A stretch of DNA of 64,000 bases. Source: Diplocarpon mali. Its lineage: Eukaryota; Ascomycota; Leotiomycetes; Helotiales; Drepanopezizaceae. Shown in pieces: positions 11,610 through 22,438 of this stretch; position 1 is the first letter of the stretch; the number at the start of each line of letters is the position of its first letter. Location: NCBI GenBank assembly GCA_024741835.1, contig JAENRP010000004.1, positions 398,896 to 462,895 of the forward strand. Direction: 5' to 3'. Under the pieces are notes generated by a model. That model made no database searches and had not been told where the DNA came from. It saw nothing but the letters and a program-made list of their open reading frames with translations. The translations under genes were made by a program, and so were the position numbers.

Positions 11610-12648
11610 CTACAAGACACCAGACTTAACGATCGTGGGCTTCTTGGTGTAGTTTACCTTGCCGCTGCCAGATCCGGTAGCCTCGAGGGCCTTGACGACC
11701 ATCAAGGACTTCTCATCAGCAACCTCGCCGAAAACGACGTGCTTGCCGTCGAGCCAGCTGGTGACAACGGTGGTAATGAAGAATTGGGAGCCGTTGCTGT
11801 AGGGATACCATTGTTATTACTATGTCTTCATGGTGTCAGGGGCCATGGATTGATACTAACGTGTTGGGTCCAGCATTGGCCATAGAGAGGAGTCCGGGCT
11901 TGGTGTGCTTTCGGATGAAGTTCTCATCAGCGAACTTCTCACCGTAGATGGACTTGCCACCGGTGCCCTGTCTCATTGTGAGCCTCCATACTGTTATTGT
12001 GGAGGGGAGCTACGAACGTTGCCACGGGTGAAGTCACCTCCCTGGAGCATGAATTGAGGGATGATACGGTGGAATGCAGAGCCAGCGTATCCGAAGCCCT
12101 TCTCACCGGTGCAGAGAGAGCGGAAGTTCTCAGCAGTCTTTGGCACAACGTCATCATAGAGGTTAAAGTTGATGCGGCCGGATTGCTCTGTGAGGGCGAA
12201 GGGTCAGCTCATGTCTTGCAAGACCCCATTGGGGTGGGGTAGATTGACCACAGCATCGTCAATAACAGCAGACAAAGCTCAAGATGATGATAAGGCCCAA
12301 ATCTACACATGCTCTTCCATGTTGTACAATATGGAACTGAAAGATACATATGATGATGATGTCGGCGATCAATGGTGCAGAGAGGAGAGTAAAGTGAGAG
12401 TGAAACTTACCAGCAACCTTTGAGGTCTGCTTTCCGGAAGGATCGAGGACTGGTCCCTCCCAGGTAACTTCGAAGAAACTGTTGGAGTCTCAGTGTTTGA
12501 AAGCATGCACTTAATAGAGCTGGGAAACTCACGTCTTGATGGTCATGTTTGCGGGGGTGGCGTGGAAGTATCTTGTGGAGGATGGTTTGTTGGTGAAGGA
12601 TTTTGCGAATGGGGAAGAATGGAGGGGTCGAAGATGGAGGCGGGGCAT
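11610..12648 (-). CDS. Cyclophilin A, cytosolic and mitochondrial forms
   Basis: Peptidyl-prolyl cis-trans isomerase. Five exons: 12648-12533, 12478-12411, 12187-12018, 11967-11861 and 11796-11610, giving 215 aa from the first ATG or 181 aa from an in-frame ATG at 12546. The core has the full single-domain cyclophilin signature: [20 protein letters not shown], the catalytic Arg of [23 protein letters not shown], and [12 protein letters not shown] with the Trp that binds cyclosporin A. The extra 34 N-terminal residues are Arg/Ser/His-rich, have no acidic residue, and end in RYFHATPAN, typical of a matrix presequence. From family knowledge, Neurospora makes mitochondrial and cytosolic cyclophilin from one gene. 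This gene therefore probably does the same by alternative starts. Intron 2 is unusually long (223 nt). Confidence 0.93.
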
Positions 12649-13847
12649 TTTCTAGTAGTAAAGTGACGGAGAGGAGGCACTAGGCCGGAGTGAGTTAGCT
12701 GCAAATTCACCACTCCTCATCAGGTGATTGGCCAGTTGCCGTTGCCGTTGCATTGCCCCCTCGGGCTATGCAGGATACAGGTGTTCAGGGGCGGAGACAT
12801 GGAGAAATCAAGAGACAAGATCAAGGGACAGGAGGGAGGTTGGTGTTGTTTGAGCTGGGCTGCGAGTGGATTGCACCTCATCTTGGATGGAATCATGGAA
12901 GTTTGAACAACTCTGCAGGTTAGCCAGTCCCGTCCAGCCCCTTGCTCAAGCTTCGTGGAAGTTCGGACAGGACATTTCCTAAGAGGACTGGCCCGAAAGC
13001 TGCTGAAGGAGAGGGAGGAGAAGAATGTAGAGGACAGAGAGAGGATCTGGGACGGCGGGCTCGTTTGCTCGTCCAAAGTCAAGGAGCTGAGCTTGCGCTG
13101 ACTGGACGTATAGAGATTATCTGGACGGTGGAGGGAGCCGCCACAAACTGGGGCAGGGAGATATAGATGAGCCTCCTCAGTAAAGGCTTGTCCAAAGGCT
13201 AGATATTCTGCGATGCTAGGTTGCTCATGCTGAAGTAGACATTCGGCAATCTTTCTTGAACACGCCTGGAAAAGTGCAATTCAGGAGACGTCAAAATTAT
13301 ACGTACCTGGTATGGACAGGTATAGGAAAGTAGGGACTAGCTGTCAGGAAGAACGTAGAAGCAAAGAAGATTCTCGTAATGAACAATGTAAAGACGTAGA
13401 ACGAATTGACGGACAAGATCTAAGGCCCAGAGTGATATTGGTGGTGTTACAAGATCAATGGTGGATGGATTGGTACAGAGAAAAGATTTTCATGCTTTAA
13501 TATTTTTATTCTCTTTTCTTTTCGCCGCCTTGCTCCTAACTAGGGGCAGACAAGGGTTGACTTGTGCTAGCTCTCTAAAACTCTTCACTTATGACGAAAG
13601 TATATATCCTTTTTTGTTTTTTTATCTTGAACGTGATATTACCACAGTTTGATATTGGAACTTGATACTACTTGTCTTATCTTCTGCATCCCTTCTCATA
13701 CACTCGTGTCTTCTGTTCCTGTTGCACAATCACGTGACTCAAATCGCCGGTGAATTGTCCGCTCCTGTCTCAAGCAAGTTGCGAAGGGACGACTCTTCCC
13801 ACGCGCAACAAATCAACATATCCAAGCCTCGACACAACATCACAGCC
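12649..13847. other. Divergent intergenic region
   Basis: Between the cyclophilin A gene (-) and the epsin gene (+). No coding frame is credible. It includes a T-rich stretch near 13500-13630 upstream of the epsin start. Confidence 0.4.
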
Positions 13848-15610
13848 ATGGATCTCAGTAGTCTGAAGGAGGCCGCGGCCAGTTTAAGCTTGTATGATCT
13901 GAAGGCAGGTGTGCGCAAGGTCCAGAATGGTAGGTTCCTCTAAATACGCCAGCTGTCCGTATTGCTCACATTGGATATTTTCTTAGCTGTGATGAATTAT
14001 ACCGAAATGGAAGCCAAAGTTCGAGAAGCTACCAACAACGAGCCTTGGGTACGTACACCCTGGCGAGTTTTTGCTCTCCCGCCCCTCATAGATGTCCTCA
14101 GAGGCCTTCATTTTAATATACCAGAAATTCTAATTGAATGACAGGGCGCAAGTTCCAGCGTTATGCAAGAGATTGCCAATGGCACATACAATTAGTAGGT
14201 AGTATAGCGCCTTTCAGTGTTCAGAGCTTATAATTTCATAGCCAACTACTCAACGAGATCATGCCAATGATATATAAACGATTCACCGAGAAAGCCGCAG
14301 AGGAATGGAGACAAATCTACAAGGCCCTACAACTATTGGAATTCCTGATCAAAAACGGCTCAGAACGTGTTATCGATGATGCTCGGTCTCATCTCACACT
14401 TCTCAAGATGCTGAGACAGTTCCATTTCATCGACCAGAATGGCAAAGATCAAGGACTTAACGTTCGTAATAGAGCCAAGGAACTGGCAGAACTTCTCAGC
14501 GATGTTGAACGTATCCGAGCAGAAAGAAAAAAGGCCAGAGCGACCAGAAACAAATACACAGGTGTTGAAGGTGGAGCTGGGCTGGGGGGAGGCTTATCCA
14601 GCAGCAGCAGATATGGTGGATTCGGGAGTGAAGAGTCCGGGGGTACCAACAGCAGAGAGTACGGAGGATTCAGTGGTGGCGTCTACGGAGATGGTGGCGG
14701 GTTCGGGGGGCAATCGAGTGATTTCCAGGATACTGGTAGCCGTGGAACTTCTGGTGCAGGTGGCCGAGACCGGTTCGAAGAATACGACGAGTACGACGAA
14801 GGAGCAGTCGCTACACCCTCACGGAGACAAGCCGAAGCCTCCTCTTCTGCGAGCCGGCGAAAGCCTTCGGAAAGACCTGCTGCAAAGAAACCAGAGCCGC
14901 CTAAGAAGAAGGAGCCCGAGATTGACCTATTTTCGTTCGACGACCCGATACCAACAAGCTCTGCTCCTGTTGCGGCTCCGGCAGCTCCCCACACCGTAGA
15001 CGACGATGACGACTTTGACGACTTCCAATCCGCGACTCCGTCCACGCAAGCACCTCCTCCATCTATCCCTGCTGTAGCACCCGCCGCTTCCGCCGCTACT
15101 TACGCTCCATACGCCTCTCCACAACCAGTCTCAGCTCCTGGAGCAGCTAACTTGAGCGACTTAGTTGGCTTCTCAACTATCCCGCCAACAATCAGTGCCA
15201 GCCATACACCTATCAACTACTCTGCCTTCTCCCCTCCAGTAGCTACTCAACAAGTCCCCCGGCCAACCGCATATCAAGGCTCCCAGCCAAACTACTTCAC
15301 CTCCGTACAAGCACCTTCCGCACAAGGCGCAAAACCAGCATCAGCATCTTCAAGTGTCAAGCCTCCGAATGGCGGCGCAAAGCCTGCCGGTGGAGATGCT
15401 TTCGGATCTCTCTGGTCCACGGCTAGTGCCGGCGTGAAGAAGACAAGTACACCCACTGCGGGTCCTGCTCTCGGACAGTTGGCCAAGGAGAAAGCCAGCG
15501 CCGGGATCTGGGCCGCAAGTTCCTCGAGCAGCTCTACTCCTGTCCAAGTCCAGAAGCCTGCACAAGGGCAACAGCAAGTCGGAAACGGTTTGGACGACCT
15601 TCTGGGATGA
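13848..15610 (+). CDS. ENT3: Epsin-like ENTH-domain protein (Ent3 type)
   Basis: Clathrin adaptor acting at the trans-Golgi/endosome. Exons 13848-13929, 13987-14048, 14145-14194 and 14242-15610 give 520 aa. The ENTH domain occupies about residues 15-150, spread over all four exons (MNYTEMEAKVREATNNEPWG, EIMPMIYKRFTEKAAEEWRQ, FLIKNGSERVIDDARSH). The rest is a disordered Gly/Ser then Pro/Ala-rich tail. It carries EIDLFSFDD, which resembles a clathrin-box or adaptor-ear motif, and an acidic DDDDFDDFQ, which resembles gamma-ear-binding peptides. The protein ends NGLDDLLG. A short DLSSLK leader with no longer epsin N terminus suits the Ent3/Ent5-like branch, but assignment to Ent3 rather than Ent1/2 is inference: I see no clear ubiquitin-interacting motifs. 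Confidence 0.9.
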
Positions 15611-16995
15611 GAATTTGATGAGTAACATATCAGAGCTTCGGGTGATCACTTGTAGTACAGGCATTTTCAAGTAGATTGGGGCGTACAAATATGAAATGTT
15701 CTTTGGGCGTTCCAACGTTGATCTCAGACCTGAATGGTGGATTGGTTTTAGCTCTCTCACTCTAGTGCTCATAAAAGCGCACAATCCGTGTCATATAAAC
15801 ACTTAGTAAATTATCTACTTCTTTCCCGTAGAATGGAGGGTATAGACATGCATGCGGCCGGCATAGTCAACCGCGTACTTTGAGGTTCCCCAAAATATGC
15901 TCATTTCCCTAGCAGTTTTGCCATCTCTATTTTGTTTATTTTTGGTTTTCCTTCCTTTCTTCTGGAACTTGCCTCAGCCACGTCTTACAGTACAAATTAC
16001 CATTCACTAGCCCGAGTTCCCCTGATAATGTCTACTAGAATAGCTTCATATAACCTGATCTGCAAAAGAGGAGTGAAAAGAGTCAAGAGTGCAAAATAAA
16101 ACCAGATGCTCGCCCCCTCGCTGAAGTTACTATCAGGTATTTTGCATCCTTTGGGATTGAGCTAGGAGTTTGAGAAACATAGATCCCATATTCATATCGT
16201 ATGGGGTGGGCGGTCATATAGATTGAGCTGGTAAGCATCCTGTGGATATTCCTAATACACCAATAACGTGCCTGCTCTGGCCGCTCATTGTCTATCGTTG
16301 AATAATTATACTTGTTGGCAAGCTTTTTGAGTGGCAATAAGATTAGAAGAGCTTCACTTGGAGTAATAGCCACTGCAAGACTTACCAATGTTTTCAAAAT
16401 TTATAAATCACTAGGTTATCGTTGATGTTTTTGCTTCCTAGTAAGTCTGTGTGTCGACTTCAACCGTTTGGTTCAGGTGGATCCAAACCATATAGTATAA
16501 AATCATAAAATTACACGCTGCAGATCATCAGGGGATGTCTTGGCTTTAAAACAGGAGGAAGTTTCGATTTTCCAGAAGCGGTGAAGCCAGATTTACAGGA
16601 ACAGCATTGAGTGAGGGCTTACCAAAAAGAATACCTAGTTGTGTCATTAACCTGTTAAAGAACTTTGAACAAGGGAATGTCTCTGGTTGCCGCCATCACC
16701 TCCTATACTTTTATCAAAGATCGATTAAACTCTCTTGCAAATCGTATCTCAATAAAGTTTTATAATTTTCTTAGGAGAAGGTCAATGTGGGCATAGAATG
16801 CGTAAGTTGTAAGCGAAAATGGAGGTAAGTAAACAAATCAGGGGGATTTAAGCGAGCCCACAGCTAAGCGAGAGAGAGAAAAGTAGGTGTATCCACAACT
16901 TCGGATAATTGTGAAAATGGAGGACCAGATGTATATATATTTCATTTGCAGTGAGAGCAAGCAAAAAAAGATCTCACGATCGGTAAACTAAGTGA
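15611..16995. other. AT-rich gene-poor block
   Basis: Visibly richer in A and T than its neighbours, with only short scattered frames. One 104-codon frame on the - strand at about 16083-16397 has no recognisable motif. It could be a decayed repeat or simply spacer. The block continues past the tRNA gene to about 17900. Confidence 0.45.
16963..16969 (-). terminator. Pol III terminator of the tRNA-Ala gene
   Basis: Seven A residues on the + strand are a T7 run on the tRNA strand, 26 nt beyond the tRNA 3' end. This is a normal Pol III stop. Confidence 0.6.
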
Positions 16996-17092
16996 TGGAG
17001 GAGCTGGGGATCGATCCCAGGACTTCTCGCAATTTGTAAGAGGTCATAGACCTATTTGCAAAGCGAACACGATACCACTTCGTCACACCCCC
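16996..17092 (-). tRNA. tRNA-Ala (anticodon UGC), with intron
   Basis: Folds as a full cloverleaf of 72 nt plus a 25-nt intron just 3' of the anticodon (between positions 37 and 38). The arms are: acceptor GGGGGTG/CTCCTCC, D stem ACGA/TCGT with loop AGTGGTA, anticodon stem TTCGC/GCGAG with loop TTTGCA(intron)T, variable AAGTC, and T stem CTGGG/CCCAG with loop ATCGATC. The discriminator is A. The acceptor stem has the G3:U70 wobble that marks alanine tRNAs, which supports Ala over Cys (GCA would need a shifted anticodon loop). One T:T mismatch at 6:67 is the only flaw, so a slightly degenerate gene is possible. The gene encoding its synthetase begins its 3' end about 860 bp away on the same strand. 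Confidence 0.82.
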
Positions 17093-17949
17093 TAACTTGT
17101 AAGCTAGTCAATTTCTACTTATCAATACTTAGTTTTCAAACTTGTGGGCATTGACGGCTAGACTCCGGCTCTTGGGAATCATTAAAATAATCATTCATCT
17201 ACCACAGGCAGGAACATTTGTAAGGTATGTATGCGAATATGGAGCCGGCAACTTTTGTGTTGGTGGTCCTCTGCCAGTATATCATATCCGAGCATGTATT
17301 TACTTGGAGCAGCTCTACTTGGTAGTGTTCACTCACTAACCAAGGGGGTTTCGACCTGTTGTAAGGGATTTTCAGATTATATTTTAATCCAGTCTCGTAT
17401 CTGATTCAAGCCACGTGCAATGTGTCTCTGTCAGATGTTATCTTATTTTTGACTCTACCGGCAATTTAAAATTGCGATTGACTTCACAACCATTGTTGGG
17501 TTTTTGGATTTTCCAGGGCAATAAATTTCCATCCTTCGGCTATAGAGTCTGTCTGAAAAAGGAAAATACCACTGCAGTTACTCCACTATGTCTTAATAGT
17601 GGGCAACGGCTACCAGACAGGATGGCTACTTAAGATCATCATCTGCATATACAGAATACATTGCTTGAGCGGTGGGATTAAGTAAGAAACTACCATATAT
17701 CCAAGTGATCTCTACAAGTCATATAGAGTCAGTGTTTCTGTGCATTTGGTATTTACTATCACTTCAAAATTAAAAGATTCACCGAGAAACAATACACATG
17801 AATCATAGGCAAAGATTTTGAGATCATAAACTCCTTGAAGGCAAGCCATCCACCTGGCTTTCAGCAGGTCCTACCCGATAAGCGCACCAAAGAGACCTCG
17901 AACTCATTTGCAAGGGAAAGAACGGGTATAACATCTCATCCTCAGAGCT
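17093..17949. other. AT-rich spacer between tRNA-Ala and AlaRS
   Basis: Continues the AT-rich block. No gene is seen; it includes the 3' flank of the alanyl-tRNA synthetase gene. Confidence 0.4.
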
Positions 17950-20900
17950 TCAGCTTCTCTCGGCGATCCACTTTTCGGCAACGGCAACGGCCTCGTCAAT
18001 CTTATCAGGATTGGTGCCTTGCCCTATTCTCGTAGGCTCTTTACCTCCAGAGCGACCACCCAAGACTTCGGAGACTGCAGCAGCCCATTGCTCAGCAGTG
18101 ACGCCCTTGGAAAAGAAATCCTGCTTTCATTAGTACTAGATCTAGATATACCAAAGAGTTTACTTACAGTGCCGACATAGACACCATGAACGGTCTCAGT
18201 CCCGCTACCAGCAAAAAGGTACACTGTCTTATCTTTCGCCTTGGATTTAAAATGGTTCATGACTTCGGTGATAGCCTTCATGTTAGCAGAGATGGGCAAT
18301 TTGACAATACACACTTTGCTGTCCTGGTTCTTAGCAAAATAACTAGTGACAGTCTCTAGCGCCGTCTTTGCCTCAGCCTTCTGCCTCTTCTTCTGCTCAT
18401 CTAGAAGCCCTTTCTGAATCTTGGCGAAGCGTGTCTTCAGCTCATCTTTTGTCAGAGTGGCGATCGAGAGTTGGTTCAAGTCGTTTTGTACTGATTTGAC
18501 CTCATTCTCCTTTTCGGTTCCATGTGGCATCTTCTCCAGAGCTTCAATTCTCTTGCCAAATTCGATAGCCTCTCGTTGAACCTTGTGAGCCGCATCACCT
18601 GTGTAGGCGATTATACGTCGAATACCCTTGGCTATACCGCTCTCCTCCACGATGACAAGATCCTTGATAAGGCCTGTCTTTTCAACGTGGGTTCCACCAC
18701 AGAACTCCACACTGACTTCTCTCCATTTTGGATTGGTTGGGTTCTCGAGAAGCTCGTCAACGGGGACACCAACAGAGACAACACGGACTGGGTTTGGATA
18801 TGTCTCTCCGAACACAGCGCGCACTCCTTCGATACCCTTAGCAAGGTCAAGGTCAACGTCCTTGGTGTAAATTTCGCAGTTTTGCTTAATATACGCATTT
18901 GACGAATCTTCGATCTTCTTCAGCTCAGGTAGACTGACTTGAGTTTTGTGAGAGAAATCGAATCTCAGCTTATCTTGATCGACCAAAGAACCTTTCTGAT
19001 TAACATCCTCTCCGAGATGCTCTCTCAAAGCGTGATTGAGGATGTGCGTTCCGGTATGGTTGTTGCGGATAGGTTGTCTTCGAGTTTCGTCATACTCGCA
19101 GATTATCTCGTCTCCAGCCTTCAGAGAACCGTAATCAAGGTAGCCATTGTGGACAATATATCCTCCGTAAGCTTGTACATCAAAAACCTTGAACTCAGCA
19201 ACACCGTCAATAATAATCTTGCCAGTATCAGCAACTTGACCTCCCTGCTCAGCGTAGAAGTTTGTCTTATCCAGTAAAATGCCGAATGGCTTGCCGGATT
19301 CGAGACCCTCGGTTGATTTTAAGAACTTCTTACCGTCGTAGATAAGCATGACTTTAGCGGTGCTATCGCCTTTGGAGAATTTAGCATCGTCATTTGGTCT
19401 TGGCACGCCAGCCTTGTCAAGCTCCGCAATTTGGTGTACATCAAACTTAGCGAATGTCTGTGATGTCTCCTTGACGGCCATACTGGCTAAACGAGCTCTT
19501 TCCTTCGCGATCTCGATTTCGGCATCATCTGTCTCTAGACCTCTTTCCTCCGCCATGATCTTGGTCAAATCCTCGGGAAACCCAAATGTATCGTATAATC
19601 GCCAAACATCATCACCGGAGAGCTTCTTAACGTTGCTCTTGATGGCATGAGCAGCGTACTTCTCGAACATCTTCTCACCTCGATCCAGCGTTCTGGCGAA
19701 TGCCTCTTCTTCCTCATCCAAGATTTCCTTAACATCTTGTTGTTTCGCAGCGATCTCAGGAAATTGCTCGCCCATTTGTTCAATGAGAGCTGGTAGAATC
19801 TTGGAGAAAAAGCTGCCAATCTCAGCATTAAAGTACTTTCGAGCATATCGGCAACCACGCCGTAAGACTCGCCGAACAACGTATCCTCGGCCAACATTGC
19901 TCGGCACACCTCCGTCGGAGATGGCGAATGTCAATAGTCGGATATGATCAGCAATAACTCGGTAGGCAGTATCAATTCCGTCAACATCGTCTTTGCCGTA
20001 CTTATCGGTATATGCTCTTGCTTCTGCAACTTTCTGAATCTTGGTGAACAGTGGCAAGAAGACATCAGTGTCGTAATTGGAAGACTTTTCTTGCAATACT
20101 GACACTAATCGCTCATAACCCATACCAGTATCGACGTGCTTTGCAGGGAGAGTCCTCAATGAACTATCCTTTTGTCTGTCATACTGAATGAAAACGTTAT
20201 TCCAGATTTCGAGAACATTGGGGTCGTCCATGTTAACTAGGTGAGCAGCATTTCGGCCACGTCCTATTCTGTCGTAATGGACTTCACTGCAAGGTCCGCA
20301 AGGTCCTTGGTCACCCATCTCCCAGAAGTTGTCTTTCATGTTTCCTGGTAGGATATGATCGTCCGGGACTCCAACATTCTTCCATAATTCCTTCGCCTCC
20401 AAATCTGGCTCCAGTCCGGCAGAAGCGTCGCCTTCGAAGTATGTGACATAGAGGCGGTCGGAATCGAGGCCGTAGACCTTAGTAAGAAGTTCCCAGGACA
20501 TCTCAATAGCTTCCTGCTTGAAGTAATCGCCAAACGACCAATTACCCAGCATTTCGAAGAATGTCTGACTCATATTAGCAAGATACCAGGGGTTGGTGAA
20601 GTATTATTTACGTGATGATAGCTGTCTTTTCCGACATCATCTAAATCCTAGAGATCGATTTCATCAGTATGCGACCAGTTTGCTCGCAAACTATCCTCAC
20701 ATTGTGTTTCCCTCCAGCACGAATACACTGTAAACAATCAGCACACCCCTCTCATATGGCCACAACCACGGTGAAGATACCTTCTGGGTGTCAACGGCTC
20801 TCTTCAACTGACCCAAATCGTCCGTCTGGCCTACTGTCCCTAGAAAGATAGGCTTGAACTGGTTCATACCAGCATTTGTGAACAAGAGCGTGGGGTCATT

Positions 20901-21347
20901 GTGGGGTACGACCGACGAGGAGGGCACTGCAGATACGACACGTTAGCTATATATTCCCCCAGAACTCCTAGAGACAGAGAGGGAATCAGACACAACACCA
21001 TCGGCCCTCAACCGAGCTGCTCTTGATTTTGTGGAGTCTGGCAAAAGCTTCGCCCTCCGCGCAAAACTACCCCGCTACATACCAATTGTGTGTCCCTTGC
21101 CCTCGAAGAACTGCAAGAATGTTTTCCGAACAACCGGAGCAGTCCATTTCTCCTGCGCCATCCTTGCGAGAATCCTCGAGAAGTTTCTAGATCCGAGTGT
21201 GCAGGGGGAATTGTGGGTTGCTCGTCTGCAACGAGGAAATGTAAATAGCGTGCGCTGAGGCTCGGTAGAAGTTCGTCGAAGACGTTTGGGGTGACTCAGT
21301 TGCAGACCACCTAGGCTTCTCCTGCAACAAGCACGGAAATCGTTCAT
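17950..21347 (-). CDS. ALA1: Alanyl-tRNA synthetase, probably cytosolic and mitochondrial
   Basis: Charges tRNA-Ala. Six exons: 21347-21083, 20926-20781, 20727-20701, 20647-20612, 20564-18168 and 18120-17950, giving 1013 aa from the first ATG or 951 aa from an in-frame ATG at 21161 ([15 protein letters not shown]). The class II catalytic core is clear ([56 protein letters not shown]). The editing domain shows [14 protein letters not shown] and the zinc-type [10 protein letters not shown]. The C-Ala domain ends [13 protein letters not shown]...KWIAERS. The additional 62 N-terminal residues are Arg-rich, low in acidic residues and suited to a mitochondrial presequence. One fungal ALA gene is known to serve both compartments in yeast. 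Two micro-exons (27 and 36 nt) encode the conserved [13 protein letters not shown] region. Confidence 0.95.
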
Positions 21348-21497
21348 CAGCGCCCTCCTAATTTCCCATCTGTTCTGATACGTTCCATGCGAAACAGACG
21401 GTTCGACTTCTTCCTATGCTGTTGACCCTCGATTGCGATATTTCGGCTCTTATTGGAGGGGAAAGAAGGCGTCGCACGGTCTAAGGAGGGATGGAAG
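21348..21497. promoter_or_regulatory. Short bidirectional promoter region
   Basis: Only 150 bp separate the upstream ATG of the alanyl-tRNA synthetase gene (-) from the ATG of the next gene (+). The two must share regulatory sequence, and their 5' UTRs probably overlap. No specific motif stands out. Confidence 0.5.
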
Positions 21498-22238
21498 ATG
21501 ATGGATCGCTTCCAAGCGACGGGCAAGATTAAGAAGAGAAAAGCGGAAACTCAAGACAATGAGCGACTATCCAAACGCCTGAGTTTGCTAAACCTAGGTA
21601 AATCGCGGTTCAAACTGCTACTTGTAAAAGACCGTGCTTATGGTGGGTTTACAGAGCGCAATGGCGAGAGACTCTACGTGCCTGTTGAACACACTACTAC
21701 TTCTACTGCGCCCTTGAAACCGAAATCTCCTTTACCATCCCAAGACGATGACAATATGCAACTAGACAACACGAAGCACAAAGTTTACATCTACGACCTC
21801 GATGCTGAACTATCCGATAGCAGCGAATCCGATGATGGCAAGCTAGTTTTCCTCCCAGATATCCAGAAGCACCTCCGAGAAACTCGGATTCCACCAATGG
21901 TTTTTGCGAATAGGGAAGGCGAATTGGCAGGCATGAATAACCAATTGGTGCTTTACAACATCCCGAGTTCATTAAGTGTGCCAGAGGAGAAAGACAGCGT
22001 GAGAAAAGCTGTGATAGAGGCACGGGCAAGGGCTAGGGCACTCCAGGAGCAGAAACTGAACGGGGAAGCTCAGTATTTACGAGCTGATGCCAATGGGAGC
22101 TTAATGGAAGGAAAGAGCTCATTCGGTAGTCCCCAAGAGATATATGAACCAAGACTGGAAGCTATGGAGGACGAACCTACCCAGCCGATGGTACGAGGAC
22201 TCCTGGACGATGATCCGGATGCCATGGACTTGGGTTGA
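21498..22238 (+). CDS. Uncharacterised conserved-looking fungal protein
   Basis: Single-exon frame of 246 aa beginning MMDRFQATGKIKKRKAETQD. The open frame extends upstream only to a TTG, so the ATG pair at 21498 is the likely start. The N terminus is Lys/Arg-rich and nuclear-localisation-like. It has an acidic middle (DAELSDSSESDDG) and a dense stretch around residues 125-195 (KLVFLPDIQKHLRETRIPPM, NNQLVLYNIPSSLSVPEEKD) followed by a helical Arg/Ala segment. It ends in an acidic tail (DDDPDAMDLG). I recall similar uncharacterised proteins in other ascomycetes but no named domain. It is transcribed divergently from alanyl-tRNA synthetase across 150 bp. Coding character is supported by length and composition only. 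Confidence 0.75.
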   Translation: MMDRFQATGKIKKRKAETQDNERLSKRLSLLNLGKSRFKLLLVKDRAYGGFTERNGERLYVPVEHTTTSTAPLKPKSPLPSQDDDNMQLDNTKHKVYIYDLDAELSDSSESDDGKLVFLPDIQKHLRETRIPPMVFANREGELAGMNNQLVLYNIPSSLSVPEEKDSVRKAVIEARARARALQEQKLNGEAQYLRADANGSLMEGKSSFGSPQEIYEPRLEAMEDEPTQPMVRGLLDDDPDAMDLG

Positions 22239-22438
22239 GGAAGTGAATTACGGTTTGGTAATCACAATAGAGGATGAGCCGTTCCCGAGTTTCACATCTT
22301 GTTCAATTATCTACTCCCGATGTTGTCTATGGTCTGTGTCCCAATTGAACCTCAAGAAGTAACGCTTTACCATTCCCCCTGCAGTACGAGAAACCATGGC
22401 ATCAACAGTCCCGATCGCCGGAACACACCCCTCGAGAC

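Noticed and set aside
16083..16397. 104-codon frame on the - strand in the AT-rich block
   Set aside because: No motif, AT-rich region, no splice or promoter signals; most likely chance.
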